64,000 bases of DNA from Semisulcospira habei (GCA_036245525.1 BTPG01000005.1:127396120-127460119), one strand, 5' to 3'; counted from the stretch's first letter, positions 54,301 to 62,369 are shown. Translations and numbers: made by a program. Notes: a model not told the origin generated them from the sequence alone.

Positions 54301-56735
54301 AGGCAAAGAGCCATTACATCTCCTTGGCTGTCTCTACCGCGTTATGTCGCTATATTGCAGAAATCATCGCGACAAAGCGCGCTACCGATAGCCGTAGAGT
54401 TACATCTTATTTTTATTTATTTCCCCAGGACTCTCACATTGAGGCGTCAGTGATTGGGTGCACGATGCTGAACCTGCGCAACATCCTGCTGGACATTCCC
54501 ATCGACTCCGACCTGCGCTTCTACATGGCACACAACACGCCGGACATGATAGCCTCGCGCGCATACAAGAGCGCGCTCCGTCTGTGCCAGGAGAAAACAT
54601 CCACGTATATGCGCAACATGAAGGTGGCGTACTACGTGGGCAATGAGGACGAGGAGAGTGTACCGCAGAGGGGGAGTAGGAGCGGTTCGGACTCTGTGGA
54701 CGATCCAGTCACTTCTCCCCCCACAGACTTTCCGTCAACCGGGGAGGACGCGGGGTTTTGGGCACTGAGGGGTAGCATCATGGCGCACAGACCCAGCGTG
54801 GTGGAAGAGCAGGAGCTGTTCGTACCGTCAGACCCCACCCCGCAAACCCCGCCGTTAATGACCGGCAGAAAGTCGAAAAAAATAACCGCCCCTTCTCCTG
54901 TAGACAATTTCACCTCTAGCGACGCCCTGTCCAAGGCAGTTCACTCGGGGTCGCCGACAGTGTTGCGGAAAGACACCACGTTTGAGCTGCCGGAGCCCAG
55001 AGAGGTGCTACCGTTCGCAAGGAGGGTTGTGTTATCTCCCGCTTTGAACAGCCCAGAGCTCCAGCAACTGCCGGCAGTGAATGAGACCTCGTCAAACGGT
55101 CACTACATGACAATGGACGAAACGGAGATAGAACCCACTAGTGTTGCTGCTCGTGGTGGTGTGCCTACTCCACCGTCTAAACCAAAGAAACCAGCGCCAC
55201 CCACACCCTGTAAACCAGCCAACAACATGTACGAACAGGTGTGGAACGAGAACGAGCAGCAAGGCTTCCAGGAATCGCCAATCGCCAATGCCGGTTTCTG
55301 TGACGCCTCGCAGTCCTGTGCCGTTTCGGCACAGGACAGCGAGACGTCACAGAAACCGGCATTACGCCCGAAACACTTAGTAAGCACACCGCCTGTAGCA
55401 CACCGCGTGTCCAGCATCGCCTTCGCTGACAACTACCTGACGTTCCCCGTTTTCAAGGCGGAGTCCAGCCGCAGCGTCGCCCGCCCGCAGGACACAGAGC
55501 AACTTTATGAGATAATGCACTCCCCCAAGGAAAAACCGGCGCCCAACCCCACACCGCGCAAGTTCAAACCACTGCCGCTCCCGCCCCGGCCTAGTTTACA
55601 GCCAGCGTCCACACACTCCACCCCGCTGAAGGACAAACCCGTTCTCGTTCCACCAAGCCCAGAACGGAAAGTCAGAACTTCTGTGTCGGAATCCTCCTCA
55701 GCCACTGACAGGTCCGATTCTGTGGAACGTCTCCAGACACCGAGAACGGACACAAGTGCAGACACTGGACATTGGTCACCTGATGTGGACACATACACGA
55801 TTGGCAGAAGCGTGCTGGCCAGGGGCACTAGCTACACTTACTATGAGGGCTACGACCCAGCTGTTGAAGTTAAGACTAGAGCAGCCTCTCCAAAGGACGA
55901 TTCACTCAGTAGTTCTTTAGGCAGCAATGAAGATAGTGTTTTAGAAACGTCTTATTTTGAAGACGTAATATACGAAAACTTTACAAACCTTCAGTGCGTG
56001 ACGGCGCAGAAAAGCACATCTGGATGTGATGGTAATGAAGGTGTGTCAGACACAGGTACCCGTGACTTCATCATGCTGGAGAACCCACCTGCTATTTTCG
56101 GCTACGTGTCGCCGCCCCCTCCCAGACCCACCAAGCATCCAGGTGCCGCCAGTATGGAGAGCCTTGTACCACCGATCCGTCCTCCGTTCCAGATGTACTC
56201 CAACCTGTTCGGCAGACCTCTCCCGCTTCCTCCCAAACCCTGTAAATCCACCGAGAATCATCCCTACCTCAACCCGTGTGAAGAGGCCGAGAAGGGGTTA
56301 CCAGAGTTGCCTCAGGACTCTCTTCGGGAGGTGACGCCCGAGTGCAGGGACCAGTTGGCAGACATGTCGCAGCACTCTGACGCCGCTTCCCGGGCTAGCT
56401 GCGAGGATGACCTCCCACTGGGCGCCACTTTCGCGAACTTCCGGTCATCCCGCAGGCTCATGTCAGACTCCGGCTGCCCTTTAGAAAGCGTGGCCGAGTC
56501 TGGTGATGGCGCGGCTTCGGGAGTGTCTTCATTGTCCGTGGCAGGCCTGAGCGACGCCTTGAAGAACTGTGGCCTCAGGCCGGAGACGATAGAGACACTG
56601 AGAAATGAGAAGGTGGACGGGCGTCTGCTGCTCTCGCTGGACGAGGATGAACTCCGCGAAGCTTTGCCGGGCGTGAAGAGCCTCGACATCAGGAAGATTT
56701 GTATGTTCGTGAACGGCTGGAGGCCCGTGGAGTGA
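48006..56735 (+). CDS. GAREM: GAREM-like CABIT/SAM adaptor protein (four coding exons)
   Basis: Joining 48006-48354, 51484-51731, 52534-52806 and 54429-56735 gives an open frame of 1059 codons. CABIT-type N-terminal region about residues 45-365; disordered, Pro/Ser/Thr-rich middle about 370-985; SAM domain about 990-1055 with a WRP ending like vertebrate GAREM. Known GAREM proteins are cytoplasmic adaptors that, once tyrosine-phosphorylated after growth-factor stimulation, bind GRB2 and raise ERK signalling. Here YENF at residue 805 fits the GRB2-SH2 consensus YxN, YMTM at 516 fits a PI3-kinase p85 site, and PLPLPPRP near 671 and PLPLPPKP near 888 are SH3 ligands. The start is the first of two ATGs (48006 and 48009). 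It is somewhat longer than the mammalian protein. Orthology to GAREM1 versus GAREM2 cannot be resolved. Confidence 0.9.
48408..48490. mobile_element. P1 remnant in intron 1
   Basis: GGAAATGGATCGTACG, ATATTTCACGGGTAGTGCCC, then ACTACCTTTGAATTACCATT; centre lost. Confidence 0.6.
48506..48592. mobile_element. P6 palindrome in intron 1
   Basis: AAGCAAAGATCCTCGGGC, GACGTCGGCCGCAGTGGGCC and TTTTTTGCTTACTGGG. A second scrap (GGCGTCGGCC, GTTGGCCCGAGC) follows at 48650-48690. Confidence 0.78.
48838..48947. mobile_element. P9 palindrome in intron 1
   Basis: TTTCAAGGCTCCCCGCATCA, GCAGATGTATCGTATATCGT, GGCGCCGGC, then the partner arm to GACGCCTTGAATGAGCTAA. Confidence 0.78.
49193..49393. mobile_element. 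P1 element in intron 1
   Basis: TTAATCCATCTAGTCCCGAG at the left; stem AATTCAAGGGTAGTACCAG with GCTTGGCGCC; right end GCGCGTCGGGTCTAAACGGG. Confidence 0.9.
49904..50005. mobile_element. P6 palindrome in intron 1
   Basis: GTAAAGCGAAAGAGCCTTGG, GTCGCAGTGGGCCCG, GCGGGTCCACTGCGGCC, ACATCGGCCCG and CGCTTACCGGG. Confidence 0.8.
50788..51003. mobile_element. P1 element in intron 1
   Basis: TTAGCTCAATCTGCCCG...ACACCACAGCAAAATATGGC at the left; stem with GCTTGGCGCCTATATAGGCG; right end TCGGGCACAATGAGTTAA. Its TTAA (51000-51003) is shared with the next element. Confidence 0.92.
51000..51135. mobile_element. P2 element in intron 1
   Basis: TTAAATCCAACACCAG at the left; hairpin at 51058-51122 (AGAAGCATAGATCCTCGTGA); a TTGGCACTGAACGTGTTA right arm. 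Confidence 0.83.
51241..51319. mobile_element. P2 half-hairpin in intron 1
   Basis: The left arm GCAAGAGGCATAGATCCTCA plus TGAGC passes directly into TTTGCAGTTTG, so the right arm of the hairpin is gone. The outer right arm survives (CTGGGCAGCAAATAGGTTAA). Confidence 0.8.
51484..51731 (+). CDS. GAREM: GAREM-like coding exon 2
   Basis: Residues 117-199. Opens GWFAVLGSPEEAK, then VAKLALSKCQSFLIGG and YPGDVLRMGMLYSAE, all in the CABIT-type region. Acceptor CTGCAG|GC, donor CAAA|GTGAGT, phase 1 in and 0 out. Confidence 0.92.
51786..51905. mobile_element. P1 palindrome, 55 bp after exon 2
   Basis: GATCCGACTGTGATAGTTCA with GCTTGGCGCCAAGC centre (no loop) and CACCACCCTTGGACTATAAT. Confidence 0.92.
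52010..52130. mobile_element. P1 palindrome in intron 2
   Basis: GACCGATCATGATAGTTCGA, GTGGCGCCTGTCGGCGCC and CCCTTGAACTATCATGGTCG. Confidence 0.92.
52254..52420. repeat. 84-bp tandem duplication in intron 2
   Basis: CATTGACGAGGCGCCAGGTT starts at 52254 and again at 52338. Both units continue TTTCARGGG, TCGATCCATT, GAGTAG and AGCGGACGATT. Confidence 0.85.
52534..52806 (+). CDS. GAREM: GAREM-like coding exon 3
   Basis: Residues 200-290, phase 0 at both ends. Includes VKTGPFHKKKTVKKEEKF, DVYLPVEKCGMFYVLTIEG and the CABIT-style basic stretch FRFPCVVKLLYGRVPP. Donor CTGCAG|GTACGT. Confidence 0.93.
52825..52928. mobile_element. P3 element, near-perfect 104-bp palindrome
   Basis: TATACTGACGAGGAAAAGAA, ATGCGACATTTTTGGAATCA and TCGGAAACACT mirrored around TTAG. 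TA at each end suggests a Tc1/mariner-like MITE with TA target duplication. It starts 18 bp after the exon 3 donor. Confidence 0.93.
52992..53235. mobile_element. P2 element, TTAA both ends, intron 3
   Basis: TTAACCCCTTCGCAGCCAG at the left and CCTGGCAGTTAAGGGATTAA at the right (244 bp). The hairpin at 53117-53188 has AATCCTTATGAGCCCCCACG and partner. Confidence 0.9.
53370..53530. mobile_element. P1 element, left arm decayed, intron 3
   Basis: CCCAGGTTAAGAACGTTCCA, GGCACCTGGAGGCGCCAAAC, TATTCTGGCACCAGCC and a long right arm (GCAGTCTTCAGAAGGTAACT). Confidence 0.75.
53621..53793. mobile_element. P1 element, intron 3
   Basis: CCGATAGTTCAAGGGTGGTG, GATTGGTGCCTGAGGCGCC, CACCACCCTTGAACTAAATG; right arm TAATCTGTAATGTAGTCTTC ending AGGATGCAATTGGTTAA. 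TTAA at 53790-53793 is shared with the next copy. Confidence 0.9.
53790..53996. mobile_element. P1 element, TTAA both ends, intron 3
   Basis: TTAAACCTAGGCCAC at the left; GCAGGAGATGGATGGACCAT, CCTTTAGGCGCC centre; right end GTTGGGGCTAAATGGGTTAA. Confidence 0.92.
54032..54245. mobile_element. P1 element, intron 3
   Basis: TTAACCCATTCAGCTCTGAC at the left; core GCTTGGCGCCTGTCGGCGCC; long right arm GACTTTAGATGACGCCCACA to GCGTCGGGCTGAATGAGTT. Confidence 0.93.
54320..54404. mobile_element. P4 remnant just before exon 4
   Basis: CTTGGCTGTCTCTACCG, then AGAAATCATCGCGACAAAGC, GCTACCGATAGCCGTAGAG. The right edge lies about 24 bp before the exon 4 acceptor. Confidence 0.65.
54429..56735 (+). CDS. 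GAREM: GAREM-like coding exon 4 (terminal)
   Basis: Residues 291-1058 then TGA. Begins DSHIEASVIGCTMLNLRN (end of the CABIT-type region, to about residue 365). The middle carries SH3-type and SH2-type motifs. The SAM domain has LSDALKNCGLRPETIETL, DGRLLLSLDEDEL and IRKICMFVNGWRP. Most of the large exon is low-complexity, as in vertebrate relatives. A 77-bp palindrome is embedded at 55287-55363. Confidence 0.93.
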   Translation, partial: DSHIEASVIGCTMLNLRNILLDIPIDSDLRFYMAHNTPDMIASRAYKSALRLCQEKTSTYMRNMKVAYYVGNEDEESVPQRGSRSGSDSVDDPVTSPPTDFPSTGEDAGFWALRGSIMAHRPSVVEEQELFVPSDPTPQTPPLMTGRKSKKITAPSPVDNFTSSDALSKAVHSGSPTVLRKDTTFELPEPREVLPFARRVVLSPALNSPELQQLPAVNETSSNGHYMTMDETEIEPTSVAARGGVPTPPSKPKKPAPPTPCKPANNMYEQVWNENEQQGFQESPIANAGFCDASQSCAVSAQDSETSQKPALRPKHLVSTPPVAHRVSSIAFADNYLTFPVFKAESSRSVARPQDTEQLYEIMHSPKEKPAPNPTPRKFKPLPLPPRPSLQPASTHSTPLKDKPVLVPPSPERKVRTSVSESSSATDRSDSVERLQTPRTDTSADTGHWSPDVDTYTIGRSVLARGTSYTYYEGYDPAVEVKTRAASPKDDSLSSSLGSNEDSVLETSYFEDVIYENFTNLQCVTAQKSTSGCDGNEGVSDTGTRDFIMLENPPAIFGYVSPPPPRPTKHPGAASMESLVPPIRPPFQMYSNLFGRPLPLPPKPCKSTENHPYLNPCEEAEKGLPELPQDSLREVTPECRDQLADMSQHSDAASRASCEDDLPLGATFANFRSSRRLMSDSGCPLESVAESGDGAASGVSSLSVAGLSDALKNCGLRPETIETLRNEKVDGRLLLSLDEDELREALPGVKSLDIRKICMFVNGWRPVE
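55287..55363. repeat. 77-bp palindrome inside GAREM exon 4
   Basis: AATGCCGGTTTCTGTGACG...TCCTGTGCCG mirrored as CGGCACAGGA...CGTCACAGAAACCGGCATT. 35 of 38 positions pair. In frame it reads NAGFCDASQSCAVSAQDSETSQKPA-like residues 577-602, entered without breaking the ORF. Confidence 0.9.
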
Positions 56736-56819
56736 AGGCACACTTTCTGTCGTAGTTGCCGTGTTGTTGAGGGAATCTTTTGTTCCTAGTGCTTGCCATA
56801 AGATGGTCTTTCTCCGTAA

Positions 56820-56930
56820 GTCAAAGACCCGTGGGCCGACGTCGGCCGCAGTGGGCCCGCGCACAGGCGTGCGCGGGCCCACTGCAGCTGACGTCGGCCC
56901 GGGGACCTTTTCTTACTGGGTTGCAACCCA
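56820..56930. mobile_element. P6 palindrome, 85 bp after the GAREM stop
   Basis: AGTCAAAGACCCGTGGGCC, GACGTCGGCCGCAGTGGGCC, CGCGCACAGGCGTGCGCG and the partner to TTTTCTTACTGGG. It is the most complete P6 copy. If transcribed it would form a strong hairpin in the 3' UTR. Confidence 0.9.
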
Positions 56931-57924
56931 AGGTTACAGAGAGAGTGTACAAGTGTTGCTGTTCACAAGACTAGGCACTTAACCATATGTACAGGAGAGG
57001 TACATCATAATTATTGTATGAGACGTGGTCAGCAGGACCAATCACAGTTCGCGTTTATTCTTGTCCTACTGAGTCAGAAAAAGGTGCAACGTGAAACGTG
57101 TTTGGTGACATCCTATAAATGTGAATGAGATGAGGTAAGCAAAACCAGTTACAGTTTGCGTTGCACTTTGTTTTTTTCTGATCTGGAGGAGATGCAGCGC
57201 GAAATGTGATTGGTGACCATTTCTCATTCGCATACTATAGGGTTTGGCGTCGAGCCTAAGTTGGTGCTCAGATTTGTTGCATCACCTTAACGATGGTAAG
57301 GACGTAAATCTTGAGCGCCCAAACGTACATCTTGACGTGAAATCGTGGATAAAATAGGCTGGCAACAATACACGGCATTATCCCAAAATTAGAAGTAGGT
57401 CAGGCTGTATCACGGATATTGCAGTTCAGCCAGCGTGTTCCGTCTCAAGAGGCATACATTTTCGCGTGCCTCAGCAACCTTTCGCTGTCGTCGCTAGCAC
57501 TACAGCGCTTTTTGTCAAAAGCCTGATTCCGACAGCCAAAGGGTTAATTAGATTTCACTGAACTCAGAATTATCTGTTTCCTGTGGACGACAAGTTAACA
57601 AATCCAATCCATCTGTAGAGGAATAGATCATCTTCAGTGAAACGGGGCTGAAGCTGATCTATGTATCTTGCCGGTCTCGTTGACATCTATGTGTTTATGT
57701 GTTCTATTAGGGAGAGTCAAACACAGTGACAATCGAGTTCCCACGTGTGCTGCCCCGTAACCCCCTGTTAGGGAGAGACCTTGGACGTAGATACGAACAT
57801 TGAACGGAAGTTAGCGCTTGTTTCATAATATAGACGATTGTGATCAGATGGGGCGTGGAAAATGTCTCTCTCTGACAACAAAAAGTTACAATGTGTTCCC
57901 TTTGTGAGCGTTCACTCTAACTAT

Positions 57925-58016
57925 TATACTGACGAGCAAAAGAAATGCGGCATTTTTGGAATCATCGGAATCATTGGAATTCGAAAAATGTCGCATTTCA
58001 TTTGCTCGTCAGTATG
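57925..58016. mobile_element. P3 palindrome
   Basis: TATACTGACGAGCAAAAGAA, ATGCGGCATTTTTGGAATCA, then CGAAAAATGTCGCATTTC and GCTCGTCAGTATG. Confidence 0.9.
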
Positions 58017-58361
58017 CATTTAGCTGAGTGATGAAAGTCACAAAACTGGCAGTTATACTAGTATCGGGGAAAATCTCCACCGACATGTTTCACACAATGT
58101 CAGGAAGTTGAAACTGACAAAAGAACGGAAAGCGTGGCTAGATAAAGATATTTATGAGAAGTAAAAAAAAAAATGTTTAATTAGAAACAACGAGTGGACG
58201 CTATTTTAATCAGTATTTACGTCCCGGTCTGTGTTTTTGAACCTTACGGCGTGAAGCAGCAAGGTCCGGAATCCTAGACCATTACACATTTGCGGAAACG
58301 TTCGTGCATGAAACTAAAAGCTGAATTATTAAAGAGCAATTTACGATTTCTCCTTAAAAAA

Positions 58362-58466
58362 TTAGCCCCTTGACGGCTGTTGACGATACCAAACGGGAGA
58401 AAAGACGGGTTACTACGCGTCTTTTCCGACCGAACGGTATTGCCAGTAGCAGTCATGGGGGTGAAT
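58362..58466. mobile_element. P10 palindromic element
   Basis: TTAGCCCCTTGACGGCTGTT, ACCAAACGGGAGAAAAGACG, then CGCGTCTTTTCCGACCGAAC, GGTATTGCCAGTAGCAGTCA. Confidence 0.75.
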
Positions 58467-58470
58467 CATT

Positions 58471-58617
58471 GACAGATCTAGCCTAGAGATAGTGGCGTAC
58501 ATGCGCAAGGTTAGGAGCTGACAGATCTAGCCTAGAGATAGTGGCGTACATGCGCAAGGTCAGGAGCTGACAGATCTAGCCTAGAGATAGTGGCGTACAT
58601 GCGCAAGGTCAGGAGCT
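58471..58617. repeat. 49-bp tandem repeat, three near-identical units
   Basis: Units start GACAGATCTAGCCTAGAGAT at 58471, 58520 and 58569 and end TGCGCAAGGTYAGGAGCT. One base differs between units. Confidence 0.95.
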
Positions 58618-58683
58618 ACACATTTTTCTTTCTTTCAAACAGAACCAACAAATTATGTCACGTAATGTGTCCGTATAGCGGCT

Positions 58684-58757
58684 TGTTCGAGACGTGCCGC
58701 ATACGGATGCGCGGCTTTTTGCCGCGTATCCGGATACGGCACATCTCGAATGGGCTA
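58684..58757. mobile_element. P5 palindrome
   Basis: TTCGAGACGTGCCGCATACG, GATGCGCGGCTTTTTGCCGC, GTATCCGGATACGGC and ACATCTCGAATGGGCTAA. Confidence 0.9.
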
Positions 58758-58847
58758 ACCTTGTCTCTGTCAGCCGAAGTTTGTCTGTCGAACCGTGGCA
58801 AATTCGACGGCCAAATAACACCAACTAAAGAACACGCATTAAGCCAT

Positions 58848-59053
58848 TTAATCCCGAAGGTGTCACTTCACAAATTTTAGAAGACTCATTTCACAACCCT
58901 GTACTAGTTTCAGGAGATAGAGGGACCATGATAATTCAAGGGTAGTGCCAGATTAGCTTGGCGCCATCAGGCGCCAAGCTAATCTGGCACTACCCTTGAA
59001 TTATCATGGTCGATCCATCTCCTGCTGTAGTGCATCGGGGCTTAACAGGTTAA
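58848..59053. mobile_element. P1 element, TTAA both ends
   Basis: TTAATCCCGAAGGTGTCACT at the left; hairpin arms of about 45 bp differing at few bases; right end TCGGGGCTTAACAGGTTAA. Confidence 0.93.
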
Positions 59054-59061
59054 ATGGAGTC

Positions 59062-59132
59062 AGCAAGAAGTTAAAAAAGGTAAAGAGCCTTGTGTCTCTG
59101 GGGGCTCATGAGGATCCTTGACTCCTGCTGTT
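59062..59132. mobile_element. P2 remnant
   Basis: TCAGCAAGAAGTTAAAAAAG, then GGGGGCTCATGAGGATCCTT and GACTCCTGCTG. Confidence 0.6.
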
Positions 59133-59278
59133 AGCTGGTGCTTTCATTTTCCCGGCAGTGAACGGGCTTAACGCATGCGTGATTTACTGCTCAACGTTGA
59201 AATACATAGTGTTTCGTTTTACTGTGTTGTAGCTAGGATACCAGCCCTGTGAATGCAAAAGACAGTAACTCTGCTTTT

Positions 59279-59323
59279 GTGAAAAGCGAGATTTTCACTG
59301 TAATACAATGAAAATCTCGCTTT
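59279..59323. repeat. P8 palindrome
   Basis: GAAAAGCGAGATTTTCACTG and its mirror CAATGAAAATCTCGCTTTTC around a TAATA centre. A related half-site lies at 50361-50380. Confidence 0.85.
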
Positions 59324-59837
59324 TCATTAAAGTTGACTTCTTGTCTTTTGCCACCCCTCGGCAGATTCTGGCTTTGATGATACAATCCACGGCTTTGATG
59401 ATACAATCAGTTTAAATCTTTATATATTTAAGGTGCAATAAATGTTTTAGAAGGTATGCACATAGATTCATGATACATTGACTACGCCTCCATCTAGCGT
59501 TTCTGTTTGACAAGCTGATCGATGTCTTTTAGGACCATACTAGTTTTATATTGTTCAGTAATCGACGTTTTTTTCTATAGTTAAATAGGGCCACACTAGT
59601 TTTTTTTCTTATATTGTTAAGTTTTTATAAATATTTCTTTAATAGCTAGTGGGGTCTATGACCGCGAGGCGTGTTCAAGCTATTAATTACGAACATATCA
59701 TATCTGTGTATTATACATTCCAGAACATTGGGCCTAATCCTTGCAATACTGACGCCTCAAACGTGTACTCCTCATCATTGTGAAAACATATTCTTGTTTT
59801 TGTGCATGAATCCATGCATTCTTGACACAGACAACAG
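59323..59837. other. Non-coding stretch, nothing recognised
   Basis: A/T-rich; contains a short duplicated GGCTTTGATGATACAATC and the AATAAA at 59437. Confidence 0.45.
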
Positions 59838-60001
59838 TATATGGATCGATCATGATAGTTCAAGGGTGGTGCGCCTTTAGGCGCCAAGCTATTCCTGCAC
59901 CACCCTTGAACCATCATTGTCGATCTATTTCCTAAACCATAATAGAGTCTTCGGAGGACAAATCCCAACTCTGGAAATTCGATTCTGGGAAGTAGTATGT
60001 T
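59838..60001. mobile_element. P1 element with left inner deletion
   Basis: GGATCGATCATGATAGTTCA, GGGTGGTGCGCCTTTAGGCG, CCACCCTTGAACCATCATTG; long right arm with GAGTCTTCGGAGGACAAATC. Confidence 0.85.
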
Positions 60002-60610
60002 AGACTCGACTTTGCTGAGACCAACGTCTGATGTATGGAAGATTTCTTTTGTCCGGGCCATAACCGTATCTTTACATTTCTTATACTGGGAATCGTCCGA
60101 TACAGAGTAGAACCATTTCTGCGTAACCACATTTCTTTGCAAGAAATAAGTGGTCGTGAATGTCGAGTGCTCTCTCAAGAAAAATCTTGAATGGCAAAAG
60201 GTGTCTTGCCATTAAAGACCACTATTTAGATGGCTACAACCATCCAAATGATAGTCGTTATTGACAGACGATCTCTCATAAGGATGGTCGGTCAACACAG
60301 ACTCTGCTGTACTTTTGGCGTCCCCCTTGACTCCGATGTAAACGGTCGACCATATACTTTCATAGCTTTTGACATTTTTTGGTGAATGAATTAACTGTCA
60401 ACAAATTAGGTTATTTTTGGTTCAGTTCACCAGATCTTAATGTGTTCAGAAATCGTAACAAGAGTATTAAGAATATTATATGCAAATCAAATCCGTTGTT
60501 AAGGCTTTAAAAAAAACCCTCCCTAATAATTCAACCAGTACAACCATAGTACACGTATTCGTATTATTGGCTTTATGTGTTGTAACAGTATTATCAACGT
60601 AACAGGTAAA
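60002..60610. other. Non-coding stretch, nothing recognised
   Basis: Minus-strand frames overlap the P1 arm only. No family motif. A short hairpin-like GGTGTCTTGCCATTAAAG lies near 60200. Confidence 0.45.
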
Positions 60611-60726
60611 ATAATTCATTCAAGGAGCTCCGCGTCAGCAGCTGCGGAAGTGGCGTATAGCGTTGCCGCCGGCAACGCTACACGACACTTTCGCAACTAT
60701 TGATTCGGGCGCCTTGAATGAGTTAA
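60611..60726. mobile_element. P9 palindrome
   Basis: TAATTCATTCAAGGAGCTCC, GCGTCAGCAGCTGCGGAAGT, GCGTATAGCGTTGCCGCCGG mirrored to GCGCCTTGAATGAGTTAA. Right TTAA at 60723-60726. Confidence 0.85.
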
Positions 60727-60812
60727 GTATATGCCTATGTATTGTGACTACATATTTCACTGCTCAAGATCGTTATACGAATACAATCAACAACACTGCT
60801 TTGCCAAACCAT

Positions 60813-61028
60813 TTAACTCATTCTACCCCAGACACACCACAGTAAGATCTGGATCGACCATGATAGTTCAAGGGTGATGCCAGAATAGCTTGGCGCCTAT
60901 GGGCGCCAAGCTATTCTGGCATCACCCTTGAACTATCATGGTCGATCTGTGTCCTGCACTAGAGTGCAGTCTTCAGAGGACAACGGCAAAATTTGGGGAT
61001 TTCGGTGTTGTGGGGTAGAATGAGTTAA
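60813..61028. mobile_element. P1 element, complete, TTAA both ends
   Basis: Same end structure and sequence as 15568-15774: TTAACTCATTCTACCCCAG at the left, GCTTGGCGCC centre, GCACTAGAGTGCAGTCTTCA in the right arm and GGGTAGAATGAGTTAA at the end. Confidence 0.95.
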
Positions 61029-61087
61029 CTCGACAGCGCTTAGCTGCTTTGACCGACAACTTTGCACAAACATAAACCACATTTTGT

Positions 61088-61180
61088 TTAACCCTTTGGC
61101 TGTCGTTAGCGCCTTTTGCCTTGCTGATTTCTGCAGGAATCACCTCGACAAAAAGCGCCACCTACAACCAAAGGGTCAAA
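61088..61180. mobile_element. P4-type palindrome (CTGTCG variant)
   Basis: TTAACCCTTTGGCTGTCG, TAGCGCCTTTTGCC, ATTTCTGCAGGAATCACC and AAAAAGCGCCACCTACAACC. The right TTAA has become TCAA. Confidence 0.82.
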
Positions 61181-61273
61181 GCATGTTACATGTACGAATG
61201 TGCTTGTGAATTATCAGTAAGCAATTATCATACTCGTAGTCATAATAACAAAGTGTCTGTGATACAGTGTCCA

Positions 61274-61412
61274 TAATAAACTGTACCAGCTGTGGGAGAT
61301 AGGTCGGCCATGATAGTTCAAAGGTAGTGCCAGATTAGCTTGGTGCCTTTCCAGGCACCAAGCTAACCTGGCACTACCTTTGAACTATCACGGTCGATTC
61401 ATCTTCCATTGA
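61274..61412. mobile_element. P1 palindrome
   Basis: GTGGGAGATAGGTCGGCCAT, AGGTAGTGCCAGATTAGCTT, GGTGCCTTTCCAGGCACC and partner. Confidence 0.9.
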
Positions 61413-62258
61413 GATGTCTAAAGGAAGAACGTGCTCGTTCATTTGTTTGATCGTATCTTTGTAATGTAGTTTTGGCAGTTTCGTGAAAATGTTTTCATCA
61501 ACGCATCGCTTTCGAAAACCAATAAACTGTGATCACCTCTGGAAATAATTAATTGTTTGTGTTTGTTGCCAGGTGCGTTGGATGGTAAAAGTGTGCGCGC
61601 GTGTGTGTGTGTATGTGTGTGTGTGTGTGCACGTGATTGCGGTCACGGGTGATTGTATGTTTGTATGTATACATGAATACGTGTACGTATTTGTGGGTAT
61701 GTTCCTATGCGAAAGCGAACATACTGCGATAGAAGGTGAAAGTTAAAACAATAACAAGCATAAAACCCAAACAAATACCACCCCCTCCAAACAACAACAA
61801 AACTATAAACAAAGAACACCAAATAAACAATAACAACAACAACAATGATATCTAATATTATGGTCGTTTCATTTCGTGTATGTTGTAACGAGGACTTTGT
61901 GGACGTCTCCACGTTGACAAACTGACTTGGAACTGAGGACTCAAAAGTGCCACTGTTTATCGGAGTGCTTCCCTGCCGTTTCACCTGACACGTGACCATA
62001 TCACGTCACAGCAGTCCTTTGACCAGCCACACCTCGAAAGGTCCCAGGCCTCTTTCTCTGTAAAGGTTTTCTTCAGACTTCGCCTTCTCCTCTGCCGTAC
62101 TGGTGTTGGTGCTTTTAGTCTTCATTTGCGACTGGGACAGTTTCTCTAAGCATGGCTCCTCTCCTACTCAAGACAGTACATAGCACGTGCATACTGGAGG
62201 ACAGGTTAGATCACACATCAGTACATCATCGCGCTGCGGATACGCGTGCACACAGATC
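61413..62258. other. Non-coding stretch with a short GT-rich tract
   Basis: GTGTGTGTGTATGTGTGTGT near 61600 and AACAACAA runs near 61790-61845. A 39-codon minus-strand frame near 62124-62008 is noted under rejected items. Confidence 0.4.
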
Positions 62259-62369
62259 CAGGAGCCAGTTGCATGAGCGAGCTTAGTCCTGCACCAGCCA
62301 CTAAGCAAGGTGGGCCACTATAGCTGGCTGGCGCAGGACTAAGCTCGCTCATGCATTTAACCCCAGGAG
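62259..62369. mobile_element. P7 palindrome next to the LDLa exon
   Basis: AGTTGCATGAGCGAGCTTAG, TCCTGCACCAGCCACTAAGC, then CTGGCTGGCGCAGGACTAAG, CTCGCTCATGCA, with TTTAACCCCAGG at the right. It ends about 8 bp from the predicted splice donor of the minus-strand exon. Confidence 0.9.

Larger units (their letters stand above)
52807..54428 (+). other. GAREM intron 3
   Basis: 1.62 kb built largely of palindromic elements: P3, P2, four P1 and a P4 remnant. Acceptor TTTATTTCCCCAG. Confidence 0.87.
56736..59442 (+). other. Presumed GAREM 3' UTR and downstream DNA
   Basis: No AATAAA was found close to the stop. The first clear one is at 59437-59442, which would give a 2.7-kb 3' UTR. ATTAAA-type variants (for example near 58327) could end it earlier. 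No coding potential between. Confidence 0.35.

Noticed and set aside
54324..54428. Extending the last GAREM exon upstream through the open frame to 54324
   Set aside because: That frame opens without an ATG inside a P4 remnant; the TTTCCCCAG acceptor at 54428 joins exon 3 in phase 0 and gives the family sequence.
62008..62124. 39-codon minus-strand frame starting MKTKSTNTSTAEEKAK
   Set aside because: Composition looks coding-like, but it is short, has no recognised domain and no clear splice context.
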